A DNA stretch of 8,903 nt. It comes from Candidatus Kapaibacterium sp. (GTDB lineage Bacteria; Bacteroidota; Ignavibacteria; Kapaibacteriales; UBA2268). Within the stretch, counting starts at the first letter, position 1. Each line of letters begins with the position of its first letter. Below the pieces are notes generated by a model. That model was not told the origin of the DNA and did no database searches. It was given only the letters and a program-made list of their open reading frames with translations. A program made the position numbers and the translations under genes. The DNA is taken from positions 1 through 8,903 of the forward strand of contig JAUQWR010000643.1 of assembly GCA_030835065.1 (NCBI GenBank), in the 5' to 3' direction. This document shows, piece after piece, positions 1-7,402 of the stretch.

Positions 1-1727
1 CTAGAGTTAAGCATATTGAATTTGTTGATTCCAACTTGATAATATGTACAAGCACAGGTTTGTATTATTCTTATGATTTTGGAGAAACTTTTGTCAAATA
101 CGAAACCGGATTTTCTAAAAATGCATCAATGAATAATACTTTTAAATTTAAAAATAAATTGTATTTGGTTACTTATAGCTCGGGTGTTTTTACTTCTATT
201 GATAATGGAGTGACTTGGCAATCAAAACCAGATAATTTAAAAAGTAAAAAACTCGAATTTGTTGGTATTAGTGTCGATACTATTATTATAAAAGCCAATG
301 AAACATATTATTATTCAGTAGATCAGGCTGAAACTTGGAATATTTATAATTTTAAACATTTAACAAAAGATGATGATGTATTACATTTCAAAATATCTTC
401 AGGAGTATATTTTATAAGGTCCCAATTTAAAGGTTATATGCTTTCTTATAATATGGGTAAGGATTGGATTGATATTGATCATCTTTTTAATGAAAAATAC
501 TTTTTATCTGCAGTTTTAATTGATAATGATAAATTATTTATTGGTACTAATAGTAATGGTTTATTTCTGAGCGAAGATTCAAGTAAAACATTTGTAGATG
601 CTGTACAAAGTATATGGCGCAATAATTCAATGAATACAAATGCTTATTATCTGAATTCTTTTGCATGCTATAAAGGAAATCTCTATGCCGGAACTGAATC
701 GAACGGAATTTGGATATCTACTGATAGTGGAACAAGATGGAATCTTAGTAATTCCAGCCTGAGCAAAAAGTATATTTCATGTTTAAAATCTAAAGATTCA
801 TTGCTATTTGCTGGCACTTTGGAAGATAATTTCTATGTTTCTTCTGATAGTGGCAAAACTTGGAAAAATAGAAGTAGTGGTCTGCAAGATTTTAAGATAA
901 ATACCATCCTCGTTACAGACACTTGTTTGATGATTGGTTCGGATGGTCAAGGTGTCTATATTAGCTTTGATCATGGCTTTCATTGGACTAAAAGAAATAC
1001 TGGATTGAATGATAGCCTTCAAATTGTAGATTTAATTGAAACCGATAATGGTATTTTTCTGAATAATGTTTATGCGATATTTTTATCTACAGATAATGGA
1101 CAAACTTGGAACCGTAGATCTAAACCATATGATTTAGTACCTATTTGTTTCAATTATAGTAATGATAAATTATTCTTAGGTACTAATAATGGTATTTATT
1201 ATTCCGAAGATAAAGCAGATACTTGGATAAAATGTTCCGAAGGTATTCCAAACAAAGTCAAAATAAATCTAATAAGATTTGCTAATGGATGCTTGTTTGC
1301 CGCAAGTGATAATGCAGGAATTTTTGTATCTTTAGATAGAGGAAAATCTTGGAAAAAAATTAATGAAGGACTTCAAGAATTTACTATTTTAAATATTGAT
1401 TATGATAGTACTTATATTTATGCAACTACAAACAAAGTGTATAGAGCCAGACTCGATAATTTCATTGTTGAATCGGCTGATGATATTGTGAAACAATCTA
1501 AAGAACTTGTATTATTTCCAAATCCGGCAATTAATTATATTATTATTCAAAATTTCTCAAAAACCGATAAAAGTGAGATTTTGGAAATTTATAATTTTTA
1601 TGGAGCTAAAATGAAATTAGAACAAATTGAAATGCAAGAATTAATAAAAATCGATGTAAGTGATTTTATTTCAGGTGTTTATTATGTCAAGTATAAAAAT
1701 AATATTTTGAAATTTATAAAAATATAA
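1..1727 (+). CDS. T9SS-exported Asp-box (BNR/sortilin-like) repeat protein, 5' end missing
   Basis: The frame is open from the window edge (first whole codon at base 3), so the true start lies upstream. The TTG at 36 is only an internal codon; with the 11 codons before it, 574 codons are visible. Eleven Asp-box-like motifs of the SxDxGxTW type lie about 42 residues apart, for example SIDNGVTW, STDSGTRW, SSDSGKTW and STDNGQTW. This spacing fits a beta-propeller with one box per blade. The last ~73 residues (from about base 1506) form a type A T9SS sorting domain: LVLFPNPA, then LEIYNFYGAKM, then FISGVYYVKY and a basic end, LKFIKI. Such domains direct passage through the outer membrane and are removed at the surface. 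The substrate or ligand is unknown. No sialidase or GH74 catalytic residues could be assigned, so an enzyme, an adhesin or a binding protein are all possible. The gene converges with the aminomutase gene across a 101-bp gap. Confidence 0.85.
   Translation, partial: RVKHIEFVDSNLIICTSTGLYYSYDFGETFVKYETGFSKNASMNNTFKFKNKLYLVTYSSGVFTSIDNGVTWQSKPDNLKSKKLEFVGISVDTIIIKANETYYYSVDQAETWNIYNFKHLTKDDDVLHFKISSGVYFIRSQFKGYMLSYNMGKDWIDIDHLFNEKYFLSAVLIDNDKLFIGTNSNGLFLSEDSSKTFVDAVQSIWRNNSMNTNAYYLNSFACYKGNLYAGTESNGIWISTDSGTRWNLSNSSLSKKYISCLKSKDSLLFAGTLEDNFYVSSDSGKTWKNRSSGLQDFKINTILVTDTCLMIGSDGQGVYISFDHGFHWTKRNTGLNDSLQIVDLIETDNGIFLNNVYAIFLSTDNGQTWNRRSKPYDLVPICFNYSNDKLFLGTNNGIYYSEDKADTWIKCSEGIPNKVKINLIRFANGCLFAASDNAGIFVSLDRGKSWKKINEGLQEFTILNIDYDSTYIYATTNKVYRARLDNFIVESADDIVKQSKELVLFPNPAINYIIIQNFSKTDKSEILEIYNFYGAKMKLEQIEMQELIKIDVSDFISGVYYVKYKNNILKFIKI
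69..1352 (+). repeat. Array of 11 Asp-box motifs in the propeller protein
   Basis: Counting codons from base 36, the motifs start at codons 12, 54, 94, 137, 179, 228, 269, 310, 351, 390 and 432. The intervals are 39-43 residues except one of 49. The boxes at codons 137 (SYNMGKDW) and 179 (SEDSSKTF) are degenerate, while those at 228, 269 and 351 match the consensus best. The repetition is at protein level; the DNA copies have diverged. Eleven or more blades exceed one seven-bladed propeller, so the full protein may hold two propellers or a ten-bladed Vps10-like fold plus extra units. Confidence 0.8.
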
Positions 1728-1734
1728 TATTATA

Positions 1735-1768
1735 GGGGTTATCTCTCAAGAAAATGATTGATAACCCC
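1735..1768. terminator. Hairpin between convergent genes, probable terminator
   Basis: GGGGTTATC (1735-1743) and GATAACCCC (1760-1768) form a perfect 9-bp stem with a 16-nt loop. TTAT (1730-1733) and ATAA (1769-1772) can add four pairs beyond a bulged A. The stem starts 8 nt after the stop of the propeller gene and 61 nt beyond the stop of the aminomutase gene, so it could end transcription from both sides. The flanks are AT-rich but have no clean run of T on either strand. Confidence 0.6.
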
Positions 1769-1828
1769 ATAATCATATTAATTAATAATTATTTTAGAAT
1801 ATTTTCAAAACAAAATAATTCAATAAAA

Positions 1829-3349
1829 TTAAAATTTTGATTTTTCGTATTCATCTAATAGTAAATTTTTAAGTTCGTTCGGATTTGTAATAGGCATATC
1901 ATTAAAAATTGAATAACCTAAGATTCTTGCTTTTTTTGAATTATTGAAGAGCGGAAGTTTAGATCGATTACTAGTACCAATGTAATTACCGTCATTATCA
2001 ATAATAATAAGTCTTGGAAGAAAAACTCCTTTTCTATCAAAAAATTTATCCATTAATTCAACAGAAGATTCATATTCATCTAAAGTAGTTCTTCCTAGAG
2101 CTTCGTACTTATGAATCAATCTGCTGTCCCAGGTTTTAACATTAGCAGCACTAGGAGAAATTTCTTTATCTAAATCGACACCAGCATTCATAGTATCATG
2201 CCCAGAAGGCATCAATAATACTTTTCCACCACCACCTTCAATATTTACTGCATAACGAGGAATAGTAATGCCAGAAATCCAACCTTGAAGATGTTTCATA
2301 TATATTTTGCCAATCTGAATCGGAGTAATAAAATGTAGAATTCCTTTTTCTTTGTGGCACTGTAATAAATAATATGGATGAATTCCTATCCAAAACATTC
2401 TCCTGAATGTTTCTGCTAGTATCTGAAAGTTGTCATTTATATGATTTAAAAGAACTGTTTGGTTTCTAATAGTAAATCCAAAATCATTTATTAATTTTGC
2501 CGCATCTGCCAATTCTTCAGTTATTTCATTATAATGGTTTATGTGAGTCATGAAATAAACATACTTTCTTATTCCATTTGTGTGTTTATTTGAAGACTCT
2601 TTTATCATATGAAGCAAATCTTTATTAATTGCCATCGGCAAAACAACAGGAACACGACTAGCTATTCTTATTACCCTTATATGTTCAATTTTACTTAATT
2701 CTTCCAAAATGAATTGTAGAATATCCAATTTCATCATTAATGGATCACCACCTGTGACAAGCACTTCATTTATATTCTTGTTTAGTTTAATATAAAATAT
2801 ACCTTTCTTAATATCATCAAGACTAACATTAATAGTTGAATCTAAAGATTTAGCTCTTTGGCAATGATTACAATATGAAGCACAACTTGTATTTGTAGCC
2901 ACAAGCAATGCCACTCTATTTGGATAACGTTGATATGCAGAACCAAAACTCCTATTTGGTTCATCCATTGAAGCTTCGGGACCAGAATCGGAAAACATTA
3001 AATTGGCTGGTGTGGGTACAGATTGCCAAAAGATAGGATCAATTTTTTTATTTTGTTTTTGATTGTTTTTATCTTTTAATTCAAAAGGATTTTCGTGTAT
3101 TAATGAAGCATAAAAGGGGGTTATTCTTAAAGGAGCTTTACCTTGACTTGCTAAAACATCGATGGTTCTTTTAATTTCTTTCTTTTGATAATCAGAAAGT
3201 TTAATAATTTTTGATAGCTGCTCAACACTTTTAATTGAGTTCTTTCTTTGCCACAAAGGATCGTTCCAATCTTCAATGCTCACATCTTTCCATAATTCTA
3301 TAGAGTTGAATTTTCGATGTGAAAAATAAAATTTTGAATTGTCAGACAT
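1829..3349 (-). CDS. kamA: KamA-family radical SAM amino acid 2,3-aminomutase, probably glutamate-type
   Basis: This is a 506-residue PLP- and SAM-dependent aminomutase. The N-terminal part (about 25-85, WNDPLWQRKNSI) matches the KamA family. The radical SAM cluster is C156-x3-C160-x2-C163, followed by R165, which matches the Arg that holds the substrate carboxylate in lysine 2,3-aminomutase (LAM). The SAM-binding motif is VTGGDP (G200-D202), and the PLP lysine is K376 in EGGGGK. In LAM, Asp293 and Asp330 hold the lysine side-chain amine; by motif spacing they correspond here to His332 and Asn369. From memory, characterised glutamate 2,3-aminomutase has Lys and Asn at these two places, so a glutamate-like substrate and a beta-glutamate product are inferred. 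There are only four cysteines (156, 160, 163, 331), so the LAM zinc site is missing. The length exceeds LAM (about 416). No ablB-type acetyltransferase is next door. The ATG at 3349 follows GGAG by 7 nt. The family is certain; the substrate is not. Confidence 0.88.
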   Translation of the reverse strand: MSDNSKFYFSHRKFNSIELWKDVSIEDWNDPLWQRKNSIKSVEQLSKIIKLSDYQKKEIKRTIDVLASQGKAPLRITPFYASLIHENPFELKDKNNQKQNKKIDPIFWQSVPTPANLMFSDSGPEASMDEPNRSFGSAYQRYPNRVALLVATNTSCASYCNHCQRAKSLDSTINVSLDDIKKGIFYIKLNKNINEVLVTGGDPLMMKLDILQFILEELSKIEHIRVIRIASRVPVVLPMAINKDLLHMIKESSNKHTNGIRKYVYFMTHINHYNEITEELADAAKLINDFGFTIRNQTVLLNHINDNFQILAETFRRMFWIGIHPYYLLQCHKEKGILHFITPIQIGKIYMKHLQGWISGITIPRYAVNIEGGGGKVLLMPSGHDTMNAGVDLDKEISPSAANVKTWDSRLIHKYEALGRTTLDEYESSVELMDKFFDRKGVFLPRLIIIDNDGNYIGTSNRSKLPLFNNSKKARILGYSIFNDMPITNPNELKNLLLDEYEKSKF

Positions 3350-3356
3350 TTTTTTA

Positions 3357-3360
3357 CTCC
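3357..3360 (-). promoter_or_regulatory. Ribosome binding site of the aminomutase gene
   Basis: On the minus strand GGAG lies 7 nt before the ATG at 3349, an optimal spacing. It supports this start and shows that the host uses Shine-Dalgarno pairing at least for some genes. Confidence 0.65.
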
Positions 3361-3403
3361 AAATTATTAATGTAATATTAGAAATATAACAATTTATGAG
3401 TAT

Positions 3404-3463
3404 AAAAAAAAAATACAGAGGTTATAAAAAACGAAGAGATGTGTTTTAAATAACCCTCTGTAT
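3404..3463 (-). terminator. Hairpin plus T-run upstream of the aminomutase: attenuator or second terminator
   Basis: On the minus strand ATACAGAGGGTTAT (3463-3450) pairs with ATAACCTCTGTAT (3425-3413), giving 13 pairs with one bulged G and a 24-nt loop. A run of T follows directly (A-run on the plus strand, 3404-3413). This is the form of an intrinsic terminator pointing at the aminomutase gene. The T-run ends 54 nt before that gene's start. The hairpin lies 84 nt past the better terminator of pepF. If the promoter is upstream of it (see 3481-3509), the hairpin sits in the 5' leader and may act as an attenuator. If the promoter is downstream, it is a back-up terminator for pepF. Confidence 0.55.
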
Positions 3464-3480
3464 GTATAGACCCATTAATA

Positions 3481-3509
3481 GTAATACATGAACATTTGTT
3501 ATGTTACAA
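3481..3509 (-). promoter_or_regulatory. Weak candidate promoter for the aminomutase gene
   Basis: On the minus strand TTGTAA (3509-3504) and TATTAC (3486-3481) are separated by 17 nt, each matching the sigma-70 consensus at 4 of 6 positions. The spacer holds an imperfect inverted repeat (CATAACA, then TGTTCATG) that could be an operator. AT-rich DNA gives such matches by chance, and another weak match lies nearer the gene, so this is tentative. Confidence 0.2.
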
Positions 3510-3547
3510 AAAAAATTTAAAAAATGGAATATTTTTGAATTAAAATG

Positions 3548-3577
3548 AAAAAAGCTGTCGAGAAAGACAGCTTTTTT
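3548..3577 (-). terminator. Intrinsic terminator of pepF
   Basis: GCTGTC and GACAGC form the core of the stem, flanked by six A and six T, for a 12-bp perfect inverted repeat with a 6-nt loop (3560-3565). On the minus strand it begins 20 nt after the pepF stop and ends in a T-run. It is symmetric, so it could also work in the + direction. Confidence 0.85.
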
Positions 3578-3597
3578 GTTATAAATCAAGGAAATAA

Positions 3598-5478
3598 TTA
3601 TTTTTTCAATCCTAATAATAATTCTAATTCATCCATATATTTATTCATTTTGTCTAAAGTTTTGTTTATTGGTTCTGGACGAGACATATCAACGCCAGCT
3701 TTTTTAAGAACGTCAATTGGATAGACAGAGCTACCTGATTCCAAGAAACCCAAATATCTTTTAATTGCAGGTTTGCCTTCTTCGATAATTTGTTGCGAAA
3801 GTGCTTGAGCAGCAGCAAATCCTGTTGAATATTGGAATACATAGAAGTTGTATTTATATAAGTGAGGGATTCTTGCCCATGATAATCCTTCTTCGTAGTC
3901 AGTAACCATATCAGGACCCCAATAGAACTGATACATATCGCCAAAAAGTTTAGTCAATTGGTCTGCATTCAAAATTTCGCCTTTTTGAGCTTTATCGTGA
4001 GTTTGCATTTCAAAATCAGCAAATCTGGTTTGGCGGAAAAATGTTTGTTGAGCATTTAACAAAAACTTTTCGATTAAGGATAATTTTTCTGCAGGATTTT
4101 TTGCATTTTTAATTAAATAATCGAGCAATAGAGCTTCATTTGTTGTAGAAGCAACTTCAGCCACAAATGTAGAATAATTTGCATAGTGGTATGGTTGAGT
4201 TTTTTCAGTGAAAAATGAATGCATGTTATGACCTAATTCATGAGCTAATGTGAATAGATCATCCATGGTATTGTTCCAATTAAGCAAGATATATGGGTGT
4301 ACTCCACATCCACAGCCATTAGAATAAGCACCACTGCGTTTTCCATCAGTTTCGTAAACATCGATCCAACGGTTATCGAAGCATTTTTTCAATGCTTCTT
4401 GATATTCTTCACCCAATGGTTTTAAAGCTTCAAGGCAAATAGCTTTTGCTTCATCGAAAGTATATTCTTTGTTGAAGCCAGGAACTAATGATGTGTATGT
4501 ATCATAAGGGTGCAATTCATCAAGCTTAAGTGCACGCTTTTTAAGATTTGCCCAACGATGCAATATCTTGATATTATCTCTTGTAGTTTTTATTAAATTA
4601 TCATATACTTCGACAGGAATATTATCGGCATATAAATAACCTTCGCGAGCAGACTTATAGCCTCTGATTTCAGCAGTTGCCAATCTTTGCTTTACTCTTC
4701 CATTATATAATGATGCAAAAGTACCTTTCAAAGCATTATATGGTTCGTATGTACCTTTGTAAATTGTTTTTCTATATTCTCTATCTTCGGAAAATAGTGC
4801 AGCACGATATCTGCCATGCGAAATCTTAACGTCTTCGCCTTTGCTGCCTTTTACAGTTGGAAATGGTAGCTCTGCATCGTTTAATATTCCATAAGTTGAT
4901 TCTGGGATATCAAAAACAGGAGAGAGCTGTGCAAGCATTTTTTCTTGATCGGCAGATAAAGTATATTTTTTCATTCTGCGCATTTCGTTTATTCTATGCT
5001 CGTATTGTTTCAACTTAGATTCTTCAGCAATGAATTTTTTTATTGTTTCGTCCGGTATAGCCATCAATTCAGGAAGAAAGAATGATGCATTAGCATTTAC
5101 TTCGCTGAATAATTTTTGAGTACGATCGAATAATCCTTGATATTTGCCATCATTTAAGTCTAAATCTCTTATCATAGATGAATAGAAAAATAGTCTAACA
5201 GCAATTTTTTCGTTGCTATAATATGCATCTACAACTTTGTAAAAATCTTTAGCAGATTTTGATAGAGTGCCTTTAAATTGAGGGAATTTTTTTGATGTTT
5301 CGAGTACTTTAGCATAATCTTTTTCCCAAAGATCTTCGTTGCTATATATATCATTCAAATTCCATTTATATTTATCAGCTATATCTGATCTTTTTGGTAA
5401 GCTTTGAGCATCCATATTAATCGAACTCATAAAGATTGAACAAACTAGCCCTACACCTGCAAATAATTTCATCTTCAT
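3598..5478 (-). CDS. pepF: Exported oligoendopeptidase F (M3B family zinc metallopeptidase)
   Basis: This 626-residue thimet-like peptidase cuts oligopeptides. Residues 1-24 are a signal peptide: basic MKMK, a hydrophobic core (LFAGVGLVCSIF), and probable cleavage after MDA24 before Q25. The Cys13 context is not a lipobox. The helical N-terminal M3 domain covers about 30-200. The zinc site is H413-E414-L-G-H417, with E441 (in AEVASTTNE) as the third ligand 24 residues on, the spacing expected for M3. GAYSNGCGCGVHPYILLNW (383-401) and the IPHLY...FYVFQYSTGFAAA block (537-556) are the conserved substrate-binding segments. The length is close to the ~600 residues usual for PepF. Many PepF enzymes are cytosolic; this one should act in the periplasm or outside the cell, probably in peptide breakdown. 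The gene lies 67 bp after the ABC gene and is followed by a strong terminator. The product call is very secure; the location is inferred from the signal peptide. Confidence 0.95.
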   Translation of the reverse strand: MKMKLFAGVGLVCSIFMSSINMDAQSLPKRSDIADKYKWNLNDIYSNEDLWEKDYAKVLETSKKFPQFKGTLSKSAKDFYKVVDAYYSNEKIAVRLFFYSSMIRDLDLNDGKYQGLFDRTQKLFSEVNANASFFLPELMAIPDETIKKFIAEESKLKQYEHRINEMRRMKKYTLSADQEKMLAQLSPVFDIPESTYGILNDAELPFPTVKGSKGEDVKISHGRYRAALFSEDREYRKTIYKGTYEPYNALKGTFASLYNGRVKQRLATAEIRGYKSAREGYLYADNIPVEVYDNLIKTTRDNIKILHRWANLKKRALKLDELHPYDTYTSLVPGFNKEYTFDEAKAICLEALKPLGEEYQEALKKCFDNRWIDVYETDGKRSGAYSNGCGCGVHPYILLNWNNTMDDLFTLAHELGHNMHSFFTEKTQPYHYANYSTFVAEVASTTNEALLLDYLIKNAKNPAEKLSLIEKFLLNAQQTFFRQTRFADFEMQTHDKAQKGEILNADQLTKLFGDMYQFYWGPDMVTDYEEGLSWARIPHLYKYNFYVFQYSTGFAAAQALSQQIIEEGKPAIKRYLGFLESGSSVYPIDVLKKAGVDMSRPEPINKTLDKMNKYMDELELLLGLKK

Positions 5479-5489
5479 TCCTTAACCTC
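5479..5489 (-). promoter_or_regulatory. Double Shine-Dalgarno serving two possible pepF starts
   Basis: On the minus strand GAGG (5489-5486) is 7 nt before the first ATG (5478). AAGGA (5483-5479) touches that ATG but is 6 nt before a second ATG at 5472. Both starts are thus plausible and give signal peptides differing by two residues (MKMK or MK). Confidence 0.5.
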
Positions 5490-5513
5490 AATTAAACATT
5501 CAAAAAATGCAAA

Positions 5514-5549
5514 TTAATATTATTATCTAAAATAAAATAGTAATATTAA
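5514..5549 (-). repeat. All-AT inverted repeat at the end of the ABC gene
   Basis: TTAATATTA (5514-5522) and TAATATTAA (5541-5549) are perfect 9-bp arms with an 18-nt loop, and one arm covers the ABC gene stop codon. The stem has no G or C and no T-run directly after it. It may protect the 3' end or slow transcription slightly, but it is not a convincing terminator, so read-through into pepF is possible. Confidence 0.35.
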
Positions 5550-7327
5550 GCAGATTTTGAAATTTCATCTCTATAATGAAGTTTATGAAGCCTTGCATAA
5601 ATTCCATTCATAGACAATAGCTCTTCGTGAGTGCCTTGTTCTCTTATTTCTCCATGATGGAATACAACAATTTTGTCTGCTTTTTTTACAGTTGATAATC
5701 TATGGGCAATAATAATTGAGGTACGTCCGGACAACAATTTATTTAAAGAATCATTTATCATATTTTCAGTTTCTGTATCAATATTTGAAGTAGCTTCATC
5801 TAGAATTAATATTTCTGGATTGGCAGCAAAAGCTCTACAAAACGAAATTAATTGTCTTTGCCCTGCTGATAAAGTCGAGCCACGTTCGTTTACTAATGTT
5901 TTATAACCTTGGTTAAGATTTTCGATAAATGAATCTGCACCCAAAGCTACAGCAGATTTTTTTATTATTTCAGAATCAATTTTTTTGTCGCCAAGTGAAA
6001 TATTATCTTCAATAGATCTGGAAAATAAAAATACATCCTGCATCACCGGAGATATCATTTTTCTTAAAGAATCTCTTGAAATATCGCGCAAACTGACTCC
6101 ATCAATCAAAATATCGCCTTGATTATATTCATAAAAACCAAGTAATAAGCTTATTAATGTTGTTTTGCCTGAACCAGTAGCACCTACAATTGCAATTTTT
6201 TCACCCTTTTTTATTGTCAAATTGACATTTTTCAATACTGGTTTATCTTCGGTGTATGCAAAAGAAAGATTTTTAATTTCAATAGTAGATTCTAATTTTT
6301 CTTTTACAATTGAGCCATCGCTTTTATCGAAGTAATCTTGGGTATCGAGCAATTCATAAATTCTTTCGGCAGATGCCATTGCGCCTTGCAATGTTGTATA
6401 TTTTTCAGATAGGTCTCTTACTGGTCTAAAAAACATTTCTGCATATTGAAGAAATGCGACTAATGTACCAATAGTCATCAATCCAGACATTATATTTCCG
6501 CCAGCCCACCAAATAACTATTGCAAGTGCTATGGCACTTAATAGTTCAATTACCGGGAAAAACACTGCGTAGTAAAATACTGTCTTTACGTTCAATACTT
6601 TTGTCTTATCATTAGAAATATCAAAGATTTCATTTTGCTTTTTTTCTTGAGTAAATAATTTTACTGTACTTATACCACTTATAAATTCATTTAAAAAGGA
6701 GTTCATTTTTGCAAGTTCTAGTCGCAAATCTCTAAAAAGAACTCTGACTTTTTTTCTAAACACAGTAGTAACAATTAATAGCAATGGAAGTATTGATAAA
6801 GTAAGAATACTTAGTTCCCAATTAATATAAAACATAAAACCGATAATCCACATTATTAATAGAATATCGGCAATAATCATTACTACGCCTTGCGAAAATA
6901 ATTGATTTAATCCTTCTACATCATTAGTAACTCTTGTAACTAATCTGCCTACGGGATTTTTATCAAAAAATGACATATTCATGCTATTTATATGATCGAA
7001 TAGCTTAATTCTTATATCATATAAAACTTTTTGACCAACCCATTGCATAAGATAAGTCATAAAAAATTGGATAGCACCATGAATCATAAGCAATCCAAAT
7101 ATTAATCCAATCATCATTAGTAATCCATTCCAATCGTGCAATGCAATGTATTTATCGATTGTAATTTTTGCTAATAATGGTCGAATTGGACCGAGAGCAG
7201 AAGAAATGACTGTAATAATCAAAGCCAACCAGACATATTTGCTGTAAGGCTTCAAAAATACGAATAATTTTTTAAGTAACTTATAATCTATAGGTTTATA
7301 TTCTGTGCCAAAACTATCGCCGCGCAT
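5546..7327 (-). CDS. ABC exporter half-transporter (fused membrane and ATPase domains)
   Basis: This 593-residue inner-membrane type I exporter resembles MsbA, LmrA and YheH. About six membrane segments lie near residues 30-50, 68-93, 144-165, 168-189, 250-275 and 283-300. Typical coupling-region sequence is present (FFDKNPVGRLVTRVTNDVE, 120-138). The ATPase domain (about 349-585) has all its motifs: Walker A GATGSGKTT (382-390), Q-loop Q430, signature LSAGQ (486-490), Walker B ILILDE with catalytic E511, D-loop SNID, and H-loop H542. The site therefore looks fully active. It must work as a dimer. No second half-transporter is in the window, so it is either a homodimer or has a distant partner. 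The substrate (lipid, drug or peptide) cannot be told from sequence. It starts at ATG 7327 with only a weak purine-rich stretch upstream, and follows the LRR gene by 75 bp. Confidence 0.93.
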   Translation of the reverse strand: MRGDSFGTEYKPIDYKLLKKLFVFLKPYSKYVWLALIITVISSALGPIRPLLAKITIDKYIALHDWNGLLMMIGLIFGLLMIHGAIQFFMTYLMQWVGQKVLYDIRIKLFDHINSMNMSFFDKNPVGRLVTRVTNDVEGLNQLFSQGVVMIIADILLIMWIIGFMFYINWELSILTLSILPLLLIVTTVFRKKVRVLFRDLRLELAKMNSFLNEFISGISTVKLFTQEKKQNEIFDISNDKTKVLNVKTVFYYAVFFPVIELLSAIALAIVIWWAGGNIMSGLMTIGTLVAFLQYAEMFFRPVRDLSEKYTTLQGAMASAERIYELLDTQDYFDKSDGSIVKEKLESTIEIKNLSFAYTEDKPVLKNVNLTIKKGEKIAIVGATGSGKTTLISLLLGFYEYNQGDILIDGVSLRDISRDSLRKMISPVMQDVFLFSRSIEDNISLGDKKIDSEIIKKSAVALGADSFIENLNQGYKTLVNERGSTLSAGQRQLISFCRAFAANPEILILDEATSNIDTETENMINDSLNKLLSGRTSIIIAHRLSTVKKADKIVVFHHGEIREQGTHEELLSMNGIYARLHKLHYRDEISKSA

Positions 7328-7402
7328 AATCTTTCTTTTGCCAATAATAAAACAAGATTGACGAATTAAAATAAAATAAGTTATTTTAAATGATATAAAA
7401 TT

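Noticed and set aside
36..38. TTG as a start codon for the propeller gene
   Set aside because: The frame continues open upstream to the window edge, there is no signal peptide after the TTG although the protein has a T9SS domain, and a repeat unit is already under way.
804..1022. Open frame of 72 codons on the minus strand
   Set aside because: Antisense to well-formed Asp-box repeats of the propeller gene.
1787..1820. Inverted repeat AATTATTTT / AAAATAATT just past the aminomutase stop
   Set aside because: Entirely A and T in very AT-rich DNA; expected by chance and too weak for a terminator. The GC-containing hairpin at 1735-1768 is a better candidate.
3666..3944. Open frame of 92 codons on the minus strand
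   Set aside because: Same strand but another frame inside pepF, whose C-terminal motifs are intact there.
5673..5906. Open frame of 77 codons on the + strand
   Set aside because: Antisense to the conserved ATPase motifs of the ABC gene; no independent support.
7373..7387. Palindrome AAAATAA-G-TTATTTT between the LRR and ABC genes
   Set aside because: The loop is one base and the arms are all A/T, so it cannot form a normal RNA hairpin; no promoter element was convincing nearby.
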